Positions 40,279 through 46,023 of a stretch of DNA of 46,023 nt are shown piece by piece. The position numbers and the translations under genes are program-made. Where the stretch lies: NCBI GenBank assembly GCA_024693285.1, contig JAILLE010000023.1, positions 1-46,023 on the forward strand, given 5' to 3'. The first letter of the stretch is position 1. Each line of letters opens with the position of its first letter. Source of the stretch: Bacteroidales bacterium. Lineage in GTDB: Bacteria; Bacteroidota; Bacteroidia; Bacteroidales; UBA932. The notes under the pieces were generated by a model. That model saw only the letters and a program-made list of their open reading frames with translations, was not told the DNA's origin and did no database searches.

Positions 40279-41228
40279 ACAAGCTTTTTCTTCAGAGCGT
40301 CAATCATGTCGACAGTCATGCCCTCGAGGTCATAGGACGGAGTCCAGTCCCACTCCTCGCGGGCGCAGCTGTCGTCCATCTTGTCCGGCCATGAGTCGGC
40401 GATCGCCTGGCGGACAGGATCAACCTCGTAACGCATCTTGAATCCGGGAATATGCTCGGTGATCTTGGCCTTGAGAATCTCAGGGTCAAAGCTCATCGAA
40501 GCGATATTGAAGGAATTGCGGTGGACAAGCCTTGAAGGGTCAGCGTTCATGATGTCGACCGCGGCCTTCAGAGCGTCAGGCATGTACATCATGTCCATAA
40601 AGGTCCCGGGGGCTATAGGGCAGACGAACTCCTCTCCCTTTACCGCGGCATAATAAATCTCGACAGCGTAGTCGGTGGTTCCGCCACCGGGAAGTGTCAC
40701 ATTCGAGATCAGTCCCGGGAAACGGACCGAACGGGTGTCAACCCCGTATTTATGGAAATAGTAGTCGCTCAGCAATTCGGTGGCTACCTTTGTGCAGCCG
40801 TACATGGAACGGGGCCTCTGAATCGTGTCCTGGGGGGTGTTCTTGCGTGGGGTCTCGGGTCCGAAAGATCCGATGGAGGAGGGCGTGAAAACAGCGCAAC
40901 CGTTATCCCTCGCGATCTCGAGGATATTCATCAGACCATCAATCTGGATGTGCCAGGCCAGTTGGGGTTTCTTCTCGGCGACAGCTGAAAGGAGGGCGGC
41001 AAGATTGTAGATCGTGTCAATCTTGTACTTCTTGACTATCTCCAGAAGTTGCTCACCATTACAGACATCCGCTTCAGCGGCAGGACCGCTTTCGAGGAGG
41101 ATTCCCTTAGGCTCAGCACCCTTGATATACCCGGCCACAACATTACCTTCAGGGATCAGTTTCCTGATTTTCATTGTCAGCTCGGAGCCTATCTGTCCGG
41201 TTGACCCGATCACAAGTACATTTTTCAT
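40275..41228 (-). CDS. SDR-type L-threonine 3-dehydrogenase (NAD-dependent epimerase fold)
   Basis: A 317-residue cytoplasmic protein of the extended short-chain dehydrogenase family. The NAD-binding box is GSTGQIGSEL (8-17), followed by YNLAALLSAVAEKKP, the Ser region TPSSIGSFGPETPR and the catalytic Tyr143-x-x-x-Lys147 in SMYGCTK. The sequence GLISNVTLPGGGTTDYAVEIYYAA is typical of the epimerase-like threonine dehydrogenases of Bacteroidota and archaea, which oxidise L-threonine to 2-amino-3-ketobutyrate. The divergent neighbour kbl carries out the next step, which strongly supports the assignment over a nucleotide-sugar epimerase. It is convergent with the AlkP-like gene and shares two stop-codon bases with it. 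Confidence 0.9.
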   Translation of the reverse strand: MKNVLVIGSTGQIGSELTMKIRKLIPEGNVVAGYIKGAEPKGILLESGPAAEADVCNGEQLLEIVKKYKIDTIYNLAALLSAVAEKKPQLAWHIQIDGLMNILEIARDNGCAVFTPSSIGSFGPETPRKNTPQDTIQRPRSMYGCTKVATELLSDYYFHKYGVDTRSVRFPGLISNVTLPGGGTTDYAVEIYYAAVKGEEFVCPIAPGTFMDMMYMPDALKAAVDIMNADPSRLVHRNSFNIASMSFDPEILKAKITEHIPGFKMRYEVDPVRQAIADSWPDKMDDSCAREEWDWTPSYDLEGMTVDMIDALKKKLV

Positions 41229-41262
41229 TGTCTTTAATGAATAAATCGCTAAATTAGCATCG

Positions 41263-41270
41263 CAAATTTA
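41263..41270 (-). promoter_or_regulatory. -7 element for the threonine dehydrogenase gene
   Basis: Read on the minus strand this is TAAATTTG, matching TAnnTTTG, 34 nt before the ATG at 41228. The short 86-bp divergent region must also hold the kbl promoter, which I could not place clearly. Confidence 0.5.
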
Positions 41271-41314
41271 CATTAATTTCACGTAAACACGAAACTAATT
41301 TAACATTTATAACC

Positions 41315-42505
41315 ATGTACGGCAAATTTCAAGATCATTTGAAAGCAGAGCTCGCCTCCATCCAGGAAGCCGGCCTGTACAAAAACGAAAGGAACATCGC
41401 TTCTGCCCAATCCGCCGAGATTACTCTCCAGGACGGCAGCAAGGCGCTTAACTTCTGCGCCAATAACTATCTTGGCTTGGCTGATTCCCCGAGACTTATC
41501 GAGGCCGCCAAGAAAGCGATGGATGAGAGGGGCTTTGGAATGAGCTCCGTGCGCTTCATCTGTGGCACTCAGGACCTCCACAAAGAGCTTGAGGAAGCCA
41601 TCTCGAAATTCTTCAAGACTGAGGACACCATCCTTTACGCCTCATGTTTCGACGCCAACGGCGGAGTCTTTGAGCCGCTGCTGACCGCTGAAGACGCTAT
41701 CATCTCCGACTCGCTCAACCATGCGTCCATCATCGACGGTGTGCGTCTCTGCAAAGCCGTCCGTTATCGTTATGCGAACGCCGACATGGAAGACCTGGAG
41801 CGTTGCCTCAAAGAGGCTCAGGCCCAGAGGTTCCGCATCATCTGCACTGACGGCGTGTTCTCTATGGACGGCAACGTCGCCCCGATGGACAAGATTTGCG
41901 AGCTTGCCGAGAAATATGACGCGCTTGTGATGGTTGATGAGAGCCATTCAGCAGGTGTTGTCGGAAAGACCGGTCGTGGAGTAGCCGAGCAGTTCGACTG
42001 CTATGGACGTATTGACATATTCACCGGTACTCTCGGAAAGGCTTTCGGCGGCACTGTGGGTGGATTCACGACTGGACGCAAGGAGATTATCGACATGCTT
42101 CGCCAGCGCTCAAGGCCGTATCTTTTCTCTAATTCTCTTCCTCCAATGATCGTCGCCGCAGGCATCGAGATGTTCAAGATGCTCAGCGAGAGCAATGAGC
42201 TCCACGATCGTCAGCAGGAGAATGTCAAGTACTTCCGTGACGCTATGATGGCCGCTGGATTCGACATCAAGCCGACCCAGAGCGCCATTTGCGCCGTTAT
42301 GCTTTACGACGCTCCTCTTTCACAGAAGTTCGCCGCCAAGATGGCTGAGGAAGGAATATTCGTGACCGGCTTCTATTATCCTGTGGTCCCGAAGGGGCAG
42401 GCCAGAATCCGTGTCCAGCTCTCCGCTGCCCACAAAAAAGAACACCTTGACAAAGCCATCGCTGCCTTTATCAAGGTGGGTAAAGAACTCGGAGTGATCA
42501 AATAA
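41315..42505 (+). CDS. kbl: glycine C-acetyltransferase (2-amino-3-ketobutyrate CoA ligase)
   Basis: A 396-residue PLP enzyme of the alpha-oxoamine synthase family. It cleaves 2-amino-3-ketobutyrate with CoA to glycine and acetyl-CoA, completing threonine breakdown begun by the divergent dehydrogenase. Marks are FCANNYLGLADSPRLIEAAK, GMSSVRFICGTQDLHKELE, SDSLNHASIIDG, VMVDESHSAGVVGKTGRG and the PLP lysine Lys242 in TGTLGKAFGG. SVRFICGTQ is the typical KBL form that separates it from KAS-type BioF and ALAS relatives. Length is as expected. Its stop is followed after 2 nt by the stop of the convergent pepT, inside a small hairpin. Confidence 0.96.
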   Translation: MYGKFQDHLKAELASIQEAGLYKNERNIASAQSAEITLQDGSKALNFCANNYLGLADSPRLIEAAKKAMDERGFGMSSVRFICGTQDLHKELEEAISKFFKTEDTILYASCFDANGGVFEPLLTAEDAIISDSLNHASIIDGVRLCKAVRYRYANADMEDLERCLKEAQAQRFRIICTDGVFSMDGNVAPMDKICELAEKYDALVMVDESHSAGVVGKTGRGVAEQFDCYGRIDIFTGTLGKAFGGTVGGFTTGRKEIIDMLRQRSRPYLFSNSLPPMIVAAGIEMFKMLSESNELHDRQQENVKYFRDAMMAAGFDIKPTQSAICAVMLYDAPLSQKFAAKMAEEGIFVTGFYYPVVPKGQARIRVQLSAAHKKEHLDKAIAAFIKVGKELGVIK

Positions 42506-42513
42506 GATCACTC
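42492..42513. terminator. hairpin spanning the kbl and pepT stop codons
   Basis: GAGTGATC and GATCACTC pair perfectly (8 bp) around the loop AAATAA, which contains the kbl TAA. The pepT stop lies in the other arm. There is no U-tract on either side, so it is at best a weak bidirectional terminator or an RNA-end stabiliser. Confidence 0.45.
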
Positions 42514-43731
42514 GCCGGCGTAGAGAGTGATAATATTCAAAATCACCTCTGACGCCTTCTCCATCGATTCCAGGGGGACGAATTCCATTTTGCCGTGGAA
42601 GTTCAGTCCCCCTGCGAATATATTAGGGCAAGGGAGACCCTTGAAACTCAGGTTGGCGCCGTCGGTTCCTCCGCGGATTGGCTGGATTTTCGGTTTGATT
42701 CCGGCCATCTCCATAGCTTTGACCGCCTTCTCAACAACATGATAATGAGGCTCGACCTGCTCCCTCATGTTGTAGTACTGGTCCTTAACCACAGGGGTGG
42801 CGGTGCCTTCGCCGTATTTCATGTTTATAAACTCGCAGCATTTGACGATTGTGTCCTTCCTATGCTCGAAAATAGTCCTGTCGTGGTCGCGGATGATGTA
42901 AGTCAGGTCCGCTTCCTCGACCGATCCATTGAATCCGATGAGATGGAAGAATCCCTCGTAGCCTTCTGTATATTCAGGCCTCTGCTCGACCGGAAGGAGC
43001 GAATTCATCTCCGTTCCGATCAGGATGGCGTTCTTCATCTTGCCTTTTGAATATCCGGGGTGGACATTACGGCCCTGGATATGGATCTTGGCTGAGGCGG
43101 CGTTGAAGTTCTCGAACTCAAGCTCGCCAATCTCTCCTCCGTCCATAGTGTAGGCGTAATCAGCTCCGAAACGAGGAACGTCAAACTTGACCACACCTCG
43201 GCCTATCTCCTCGTCCGGAGTGAACCCGATCTTGATCTCACCATGCTTGAAATCAGGATGTTCCACGATATATTGTACCGCGTCCATGATTTCTGCCACG
43301 CCTCCTTTATCGTCGGCTCCCAGGAGAGTAGTGCCGTCAGTTGTGATTAGGGTCTGGCCGATGTAGTGGAGCATCTCGGGGAACTCGGAGGGTTTCAGGG
43401 CGAGTCCGGGAACCCCCTTGAGATCTATCTCGCCGCCATCATATTCCTTGATAATCTGCGGTTTGATACTCGCTCCCGAGGCATCTGGAGAGGTGTCCAC
43501 ATGGGCTATGAAACCGATCTTCGGGACCTTTTGGCTGATATTTGAAGGGATTGTGGCCATAACATAACCATACTCGTCAAGGGTTACCTCCAGGCCCATG
43601 GCCTGAAGTTCATCCCGGAGCATGGACAGAAGGTTCAACTGTTTGGCGGTTGAAGGTTGGCTCTCAGAGTTCTCGTCGCTCTGGGTGTCGACCGATATGT
43701 ACCTTAGGAATCTGTCAAGAATCTTTTCCAT
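42508..43731 (-). CDS. pepT: peptidase T, tripeptide aminopeptidase
   Basis: A 407-residue cytoplasmic zinc peptidase of family M20B that removes the N-terminal residue of tripeptides. Metal and catalytic residues are in place: His77-x-Asp79 in FIAHVDTSPD, Asp140 in LLGADDKGG, Glu174-Glu175 in FTPDEEIGRG, an Asp in YTMDGGE, and the late His in GGLNFHGKMEF. RNVHPGYSKGKMKNA and PIRGGTDGANLSFKGLPCPN are PepT signatures. Length matches the family. It sits 19 nt downstream of the OPT oligopeptide transporter gene on the same strand, so uptake and cleavage of small peptides may be linked. A short interspersed repeat occupies the boundary between the two. Confidence 0.96.
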   Translation of the reverse strand: MEKILDRFLRYISVDTQSDENSESQPSTAKQLNLLSMLRDELQAMGLEVTLDEYGYVMATIPSNISQKVPKIGFIAHVDTSPDASGASIKPQIIKEYDGGEIDLKGVPGLALKPSEFPEMLHYIGQTLITTDGTTLLGADDKGGVAEIMDAVQYIVEHPDFKHGEIKIGFTPDEEIGRGVVKFDVPRFGADYAYTMDGGEIGELEFENFNAASAKIHIQGRNVHPGYSKGKMKNAILIGTEMNSLLPVEQRPEYTEGYEGFFHLIGFNGSVEEADLTYIIRDHDRTIFEHRKDTIVKCCEFINMKYGEGTATPVVKDQYYNMREQVEPHYHVVEKAVKAMEMAGIKPKIQPIRGGTDGANLSFKGLPCPNIFAGGLNFHGKMEFVPLESMEKASEVILNIITLYAGE

Positions 43732-43749
43732 TACTCTTTGGTTTTTATT

Positions 43750-43775
43750 GTCATTCTGAGCGAAGCGAAGAATCT
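43750..43775 (-). repeat. short interspersed repeat forming the OPT gene 3' end
   Basis: On the plus strand it begins GTCATTCTGAG, has CGAAG twice and ends AATCT, a relative of the element at 2349-2378. On the minus strand it encodes the last residues (DSSLRSE) and supplies the TGA stop of the transporter gene. Confidence 0.8.
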
Positions 43776-45757
43776 TTCGTTCTCATCGAAGAAATTATCA
43801 TATATGCTATCAAAGCGATGAAGGGCACTATCGCTATCGCCTCACCGTAGGCGCTGTGCCAGGCGGAGAGGAACCAGTCCACATTGAAGAATTTGAGAAG
43901 GGCGCTCACCACACCCATCAGGGCGCCACCGGCGATGAAACCGGAAGCTATCAGAGTGCCCTTGTTCATCCTGGCCTCATTTACTTTCTTGTCTTTGGTC
44001 CTGGTGCTGACGTACCAGGAAATAGCTCCTCCGACCAGCAGCGGAAGGTTGAGGTCGATGGGAATGAACATACCGAGGGCGAAAGCCAGGGCGGGAACCT
44101 TGAACACCGTCAGCAAGATGGCGATTATGGCACCGATGCCATAGAGGAGCCAAGGAGCGCCTCCGCCGTTCATCATAGGCTGGATCACAGCGGCCATCGC
44201 GTTGGCCTGAGGGGCCACAAGTGCCTGGTCGCCCACGAAACCGTAGGTCTTGTTTAGGACCAGCATGACTCCACAGACAGTGGCGGCGGCGACAGCGACT
44301 CCGGCGAACTTCCAGGCTTCCTGCTTCTTAGGAGTTGAGCCGATCCAATAACCGATCTTGAGATCAGTGATAAATGATCCGGCGACCGAGAGAGCTGTGC
44401 AGACCACACCACCGATTATCAGGGCGGCGGCCATTCCGGCATTGCCTTTCAACCCTACGGCCACAAGAATCAGCGAAGCGATAATCAGGGTCATCAGGGT
44501 CATTCCACTAACCGGGTTGGTACCGACTATGGCTATGGCGTTAGCTGCCACTGTGGTGAAAAGGAATGATATTATTCCCACGATTAGCAGGCCGACAATC
44601 GCTTGCCAGATGTTATTGACGACACCTCCGAAAGCGAAGAAAGCGAATATTGCCAGAAGGGCGATGACAATCCCGAAAACAATGGTTTTCATCGGAAGGT
44701 CTTCCTGAGTCCGGAGTTCTTTTCCGGTCTTTTCGGTCCCTGAGCTTGTCGAAGGGGCCGCGGATCCACGGAACTCCCTGACTGCCAATCCCACAGCTGA
44801 CTTGATCACTCCAGAAGACTTGATGATACCTATGATTCCTGCCGTGGCGATGCCGCCGATGCCGATATGGCGGGCGTAGTCCTTGAATATCTGGTCTGGC
44901 GACATCTCGCCGATAGTCATTGTGACTCCGGTGTTCATTAGGTCAATCACCTGGCCACCCCAGATAATATTCATTAGCGGGATGATGACCAGCCACACTA
45001 GGAGGCTGCCGCAGCAAATCACGAAAGCGTATTTTAGACCAATTATATAACCTAGGCCAAGGACTGCGGCGCTGGTGTTGATTTTAAGGAGAACCTTGGC
45101 CTTGTCGGCAACTGTGCGGCCAAGTCCCATCACCGTTGTGCTGATAGTGTCGGACCAGGTGCCGAATGTGCTGACCAGGAAATCATAAAGGCCACCGATC
45201 AGACCACTGACAAGGAGAGTTCCGGCTCCCTTTCCGCCCTCGCCACTGACGAGGATCTGAGTTGTTGCCGTGGCCTCAGGGAAGGGATATTTCCCATGCA
45301 TCTCCTTGACGAAATACTTCCGGAAAGGAATCAGGAACAATATTCCTAAAACACCGCCGAGAAGGGAGGAAAGGAACATCTGCATGAAATTGACCTCCAC
45401 TCCGAGGATGTAGATCGCGGGGAGAGTGAATATCGCTCCGGCCACTACAGCGCCGGAACAGCCACCAATTGATTGGATGATGACATTCTGCCCCAATCCT
45501 TCTTTCTTGCCCAATGCGCTGGTGAGACCTACCGCAATGATAGCAATTGGAATTGCGGCCTCGAATACCTGTCCGACCCTAAGACCGAGATAAGCCGCTG
45601 CTGCTGAAAAGATTATCACCATCAACAGACCTATGGCCACAGAATAAGGCGTGACCTCAGCCCAGTTTCTCTCTGGGCTAAGCAGGGGATGATATTCCTC
45701 ACCTGGGGCGAGTTCCCTTTGGGCATTCTCCGGTAATGCGTTGTGTTTTTCTTCCAT
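43751..45757 (-). CDS. OPT family oligopeptide transporter
   Basis: A 668-residue inner-membrane protein with about 15 hydrophobic segments. OPT family marks are NWAEVTPYSVAIGLLM at the start, GLRVGQVFEAAIPIAI, GKYPFPEATATTQILVSGEGG, and later LKIGYWIGSTPKKQE and PALAFALGMFIPIDLNLPLLVGG. OPT proteins import small peptides or metal chelates; peptidase T downstream supports peptides. Two parts are unusual. A cytoplasmic loop contains APSTSSGTEK encoded by a dispersed repeat at 44735-44759, and the last residues (DSSLRSE) and the stop are encoded by another repeat at 43750-43775. The membrane core is intact, so the protein is probably functional. Confidence 0.95.
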   Translation of the reverse strand: MEEKHNALPENAQRELAPGEEYHPLLSPERNWAEVTPYSVAIGLLMVIIFSAAAAYLGLRVGQVFEAAIPIAIIAVGLTSALGKKEGLGQNVIIQSIGGCSGAVVAGAIFTLPAIYILGVEVNFMQMFLSSLLGGVLGILFLIPFRKYFVKEMHGKYPFPEATATTQILVSGEGGKGAGTLLVSGLIGGLYDFLVSTFGTWSDTISTTVMGLGRTVADKAKVLLKINTSAAVLGLGYIIGLKYAFVICCGSLLVWLVIIPLMNIIWGGQVIDLMNTGVTMTIGEMSPDQIFKDYARHIGIGGIATAGIIGIIKSSGVIKSAVGLAVREFRGSAAPSTSSGTEKTGKELRTQEDLPMKTIVFGIVIALLAIFAFFAFGGVVNNIWQAIVGLLIVGIISFLFTTVAANAIAIVGTNPVSGMTLMTLIIASLILVAVGLKGNAGMAAALIIGGVVCTALSVAGSFITDLKIGYWIGSTPKKQEAWKFAGVAVAAATVCGVMLVLNKTYGFVGDQALVAPQANAMAAVIQPMMNGGGAPWLLYGIGAIIAILLTVFKVPALAFALGMFIPIDLNLPLLVGGAISWYVSTRTKDKKVNEARMNKGTLIASGFIAGGALMGVVSALLKFFNVDWFLSAWHSAYGEAIAIVPFIALIAYMIISSMRTKDSSLRSE
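44735..44759 (-). repeat. interspersed repeat inserted in a loop of the OPT transporter
   Basis: On the minus strand it reads GGCCCCTTCGACAAGCTC followed by AGGGACC and encodes APSTSSGT. It is homologous to the element at 33386-33409, in the opposite orientation. It lies in a hydrophilic loop between membrane segments, where extra residues are tolerated, and does not shift the frame. Confidence 0.8.
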
Positions 45758-45822
45758 ATATTATTTATTATTGGTCTCTAATGGTCTTATAAAGATAATG
45801 AAAATAAATTTTTTCAAAAAAA

Positions 45823-45853
45823 TTTGCCAGAATAAAAAAAGTGCGTATCTTTG
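45823..45853 (+). promoter_or_regulatory. strong Bacteroidota promoter for an rRNA transcript
   Basis: TTTG at 45823-45826 and TATCTTTG at 45846-45853 with a 19-nt spacer and an A-rich spacer and upstream tract form a near-ideal promoter. It faces right, away from the OPT gene, and lies about 145 nt before the apparent 23S rRNA start. Confidence 0.8.
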
Positions 45854-45858
45854 CAGCC

Positions 45859-45994
45859 CGCTTTGAAAAAAGCGACAGTTCATTGACAATACTGAGAGAT
45901 CACAACGAGGTAAAGTGATAACGAAACGAAATCAGCAACTAGTATAGTAATCAAGTATAAGTTGACAATTTCACGAATCAGAGATGATTCACTT
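45859..45994 (+). ncRNA. rRNA leader with two tetraloop hairpins
   Basis: The stretch after the promoter has no open frame. CGCTTT-GAAA-AAAGCG (45859-45874) forms a 6-bp GNRA-capped hairpin at about the transcript start, and GAATCA-GAGA-TGATTC (45975-45990) forms a second one just before the presumed 23S end. In between is TTCATTGACAATACTGAGA, of the kind seen in Bacteroidales rRNA leaders and spacers. Likely roles are antitermination and processing; this is inferred from position. Confidence 0.55.
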
Positions 45995-46023
45995 AGAGAG
46001 AAAGAGAAGCAAGGGCGTACGGA
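45995..46023 (+). rRNA. 23S rRNA, first bases only
   Basis: The last bases (AAGCAAGGGCGTACGGA) match the form of Bacteroidota 23S 5' ends, which continue into GGATGCC outside the window. Only about 25-29 bases are visible and the exact end is uncertain. No 16S or tRNA gene lies between the OPT gene and this point, so the gene seems to have its own promoter. Confidence 0.6.

Noticed and set aside
45859..46023. End of the window as the leader of a 16S gene
   Set aside because: The last bases AAGCAAGGGCGTACGGA fit a 23S 5' end, not the start of 16S.

Overview
The window comes from a member of the Bacteroidota, most likely an uncultured gut or rumen Bacteroidales. The evidence is a SusC/RagA-type TonB-dependent receptor, promoters of the Bacteroidota form (TTTG about 19-20 nt before TAnnTTTG), many SPII lipoprotein glycosidases, an AraC/XylR-type regulator, and near-absence of Shine-Dalgarno sequences. 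No genus can be named from the sequence alone.

Layout. (1) 1-1153, minus strand: the 5' part of a susC-like gene running off the left edge. (2) 1370-3533: a tyrosine recombinase and an AT-rich P-loop ATPase, separated by a short repeat, a terminator and a good promoter. (3) 3541-35828: a 15-gene plus-strand run with gaps of at most about 28 nt. It encodes GH92 + CHB_HEX + PA14, a beta-propeller glycosidase-like lipoprotein, a Tat-type metallophosphoesterase, a GH99/WbsX-like protein, GH43, a second GH99-like protein with a CBM9-like tail, GH95, a GH78-GH3 fusion, a Tat-type metallo-beta-lactamase-fold protein, GH3 with inserted PA14, a small DUF2490-like barrel, a short GH78, GH2, a DUF4838-PA14 protein, and a 1611-residue ricin-type lectin + GH2 + histidine phosphatase fusion. 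(4) 35954-40278: a XylR-like regulator with its own promoter, then two tandem alkaline-phosphatase-superfamily lipoproteins with C-terminal PA14. (5) 40275-45757: housekeeping genes: threonine dehydrogenase and kbl (divergent), pepT, and an OPT oligopeptide transporter. (6) 45823-46023: an rRNA-type promoter, a leader with two GNRA-capped hairpins, and what looks like the first bases of 23S rRNA, with no 16S or tRNA before it.

How it works together. Regions 1-4 look like the enzymatic half of a large polysaccharide utilization locus. Outer-membrane and periplasmic exo-glycosidases (mannose, fucose or L-galactose, rhamnose, arabinose/xylose, beta-galactose/glucose type) would trim a branched heteroglycan whose oligosaccharides enter through the SusC protein. 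The unusual part is the phosphoester chemistry: a calcineurin-like phosphoesterase, a histidine phosphatase physically fused to a GH2 enzyme, and two alkaline-phosphatase-like proteins. I infer, without proof, that the target glycan is phosphorylated or otherwise esterified.

Other points of interest are the two multi-catalytic fusions, one PA14 module shared by unrelated enzymes, two families of short interspersed repeats (two copies inserted in frame into genes, one forming a protein C-terminus), a recombinase next to susC with nearby inverted repeats, and an apparently unlinked 23S gene.
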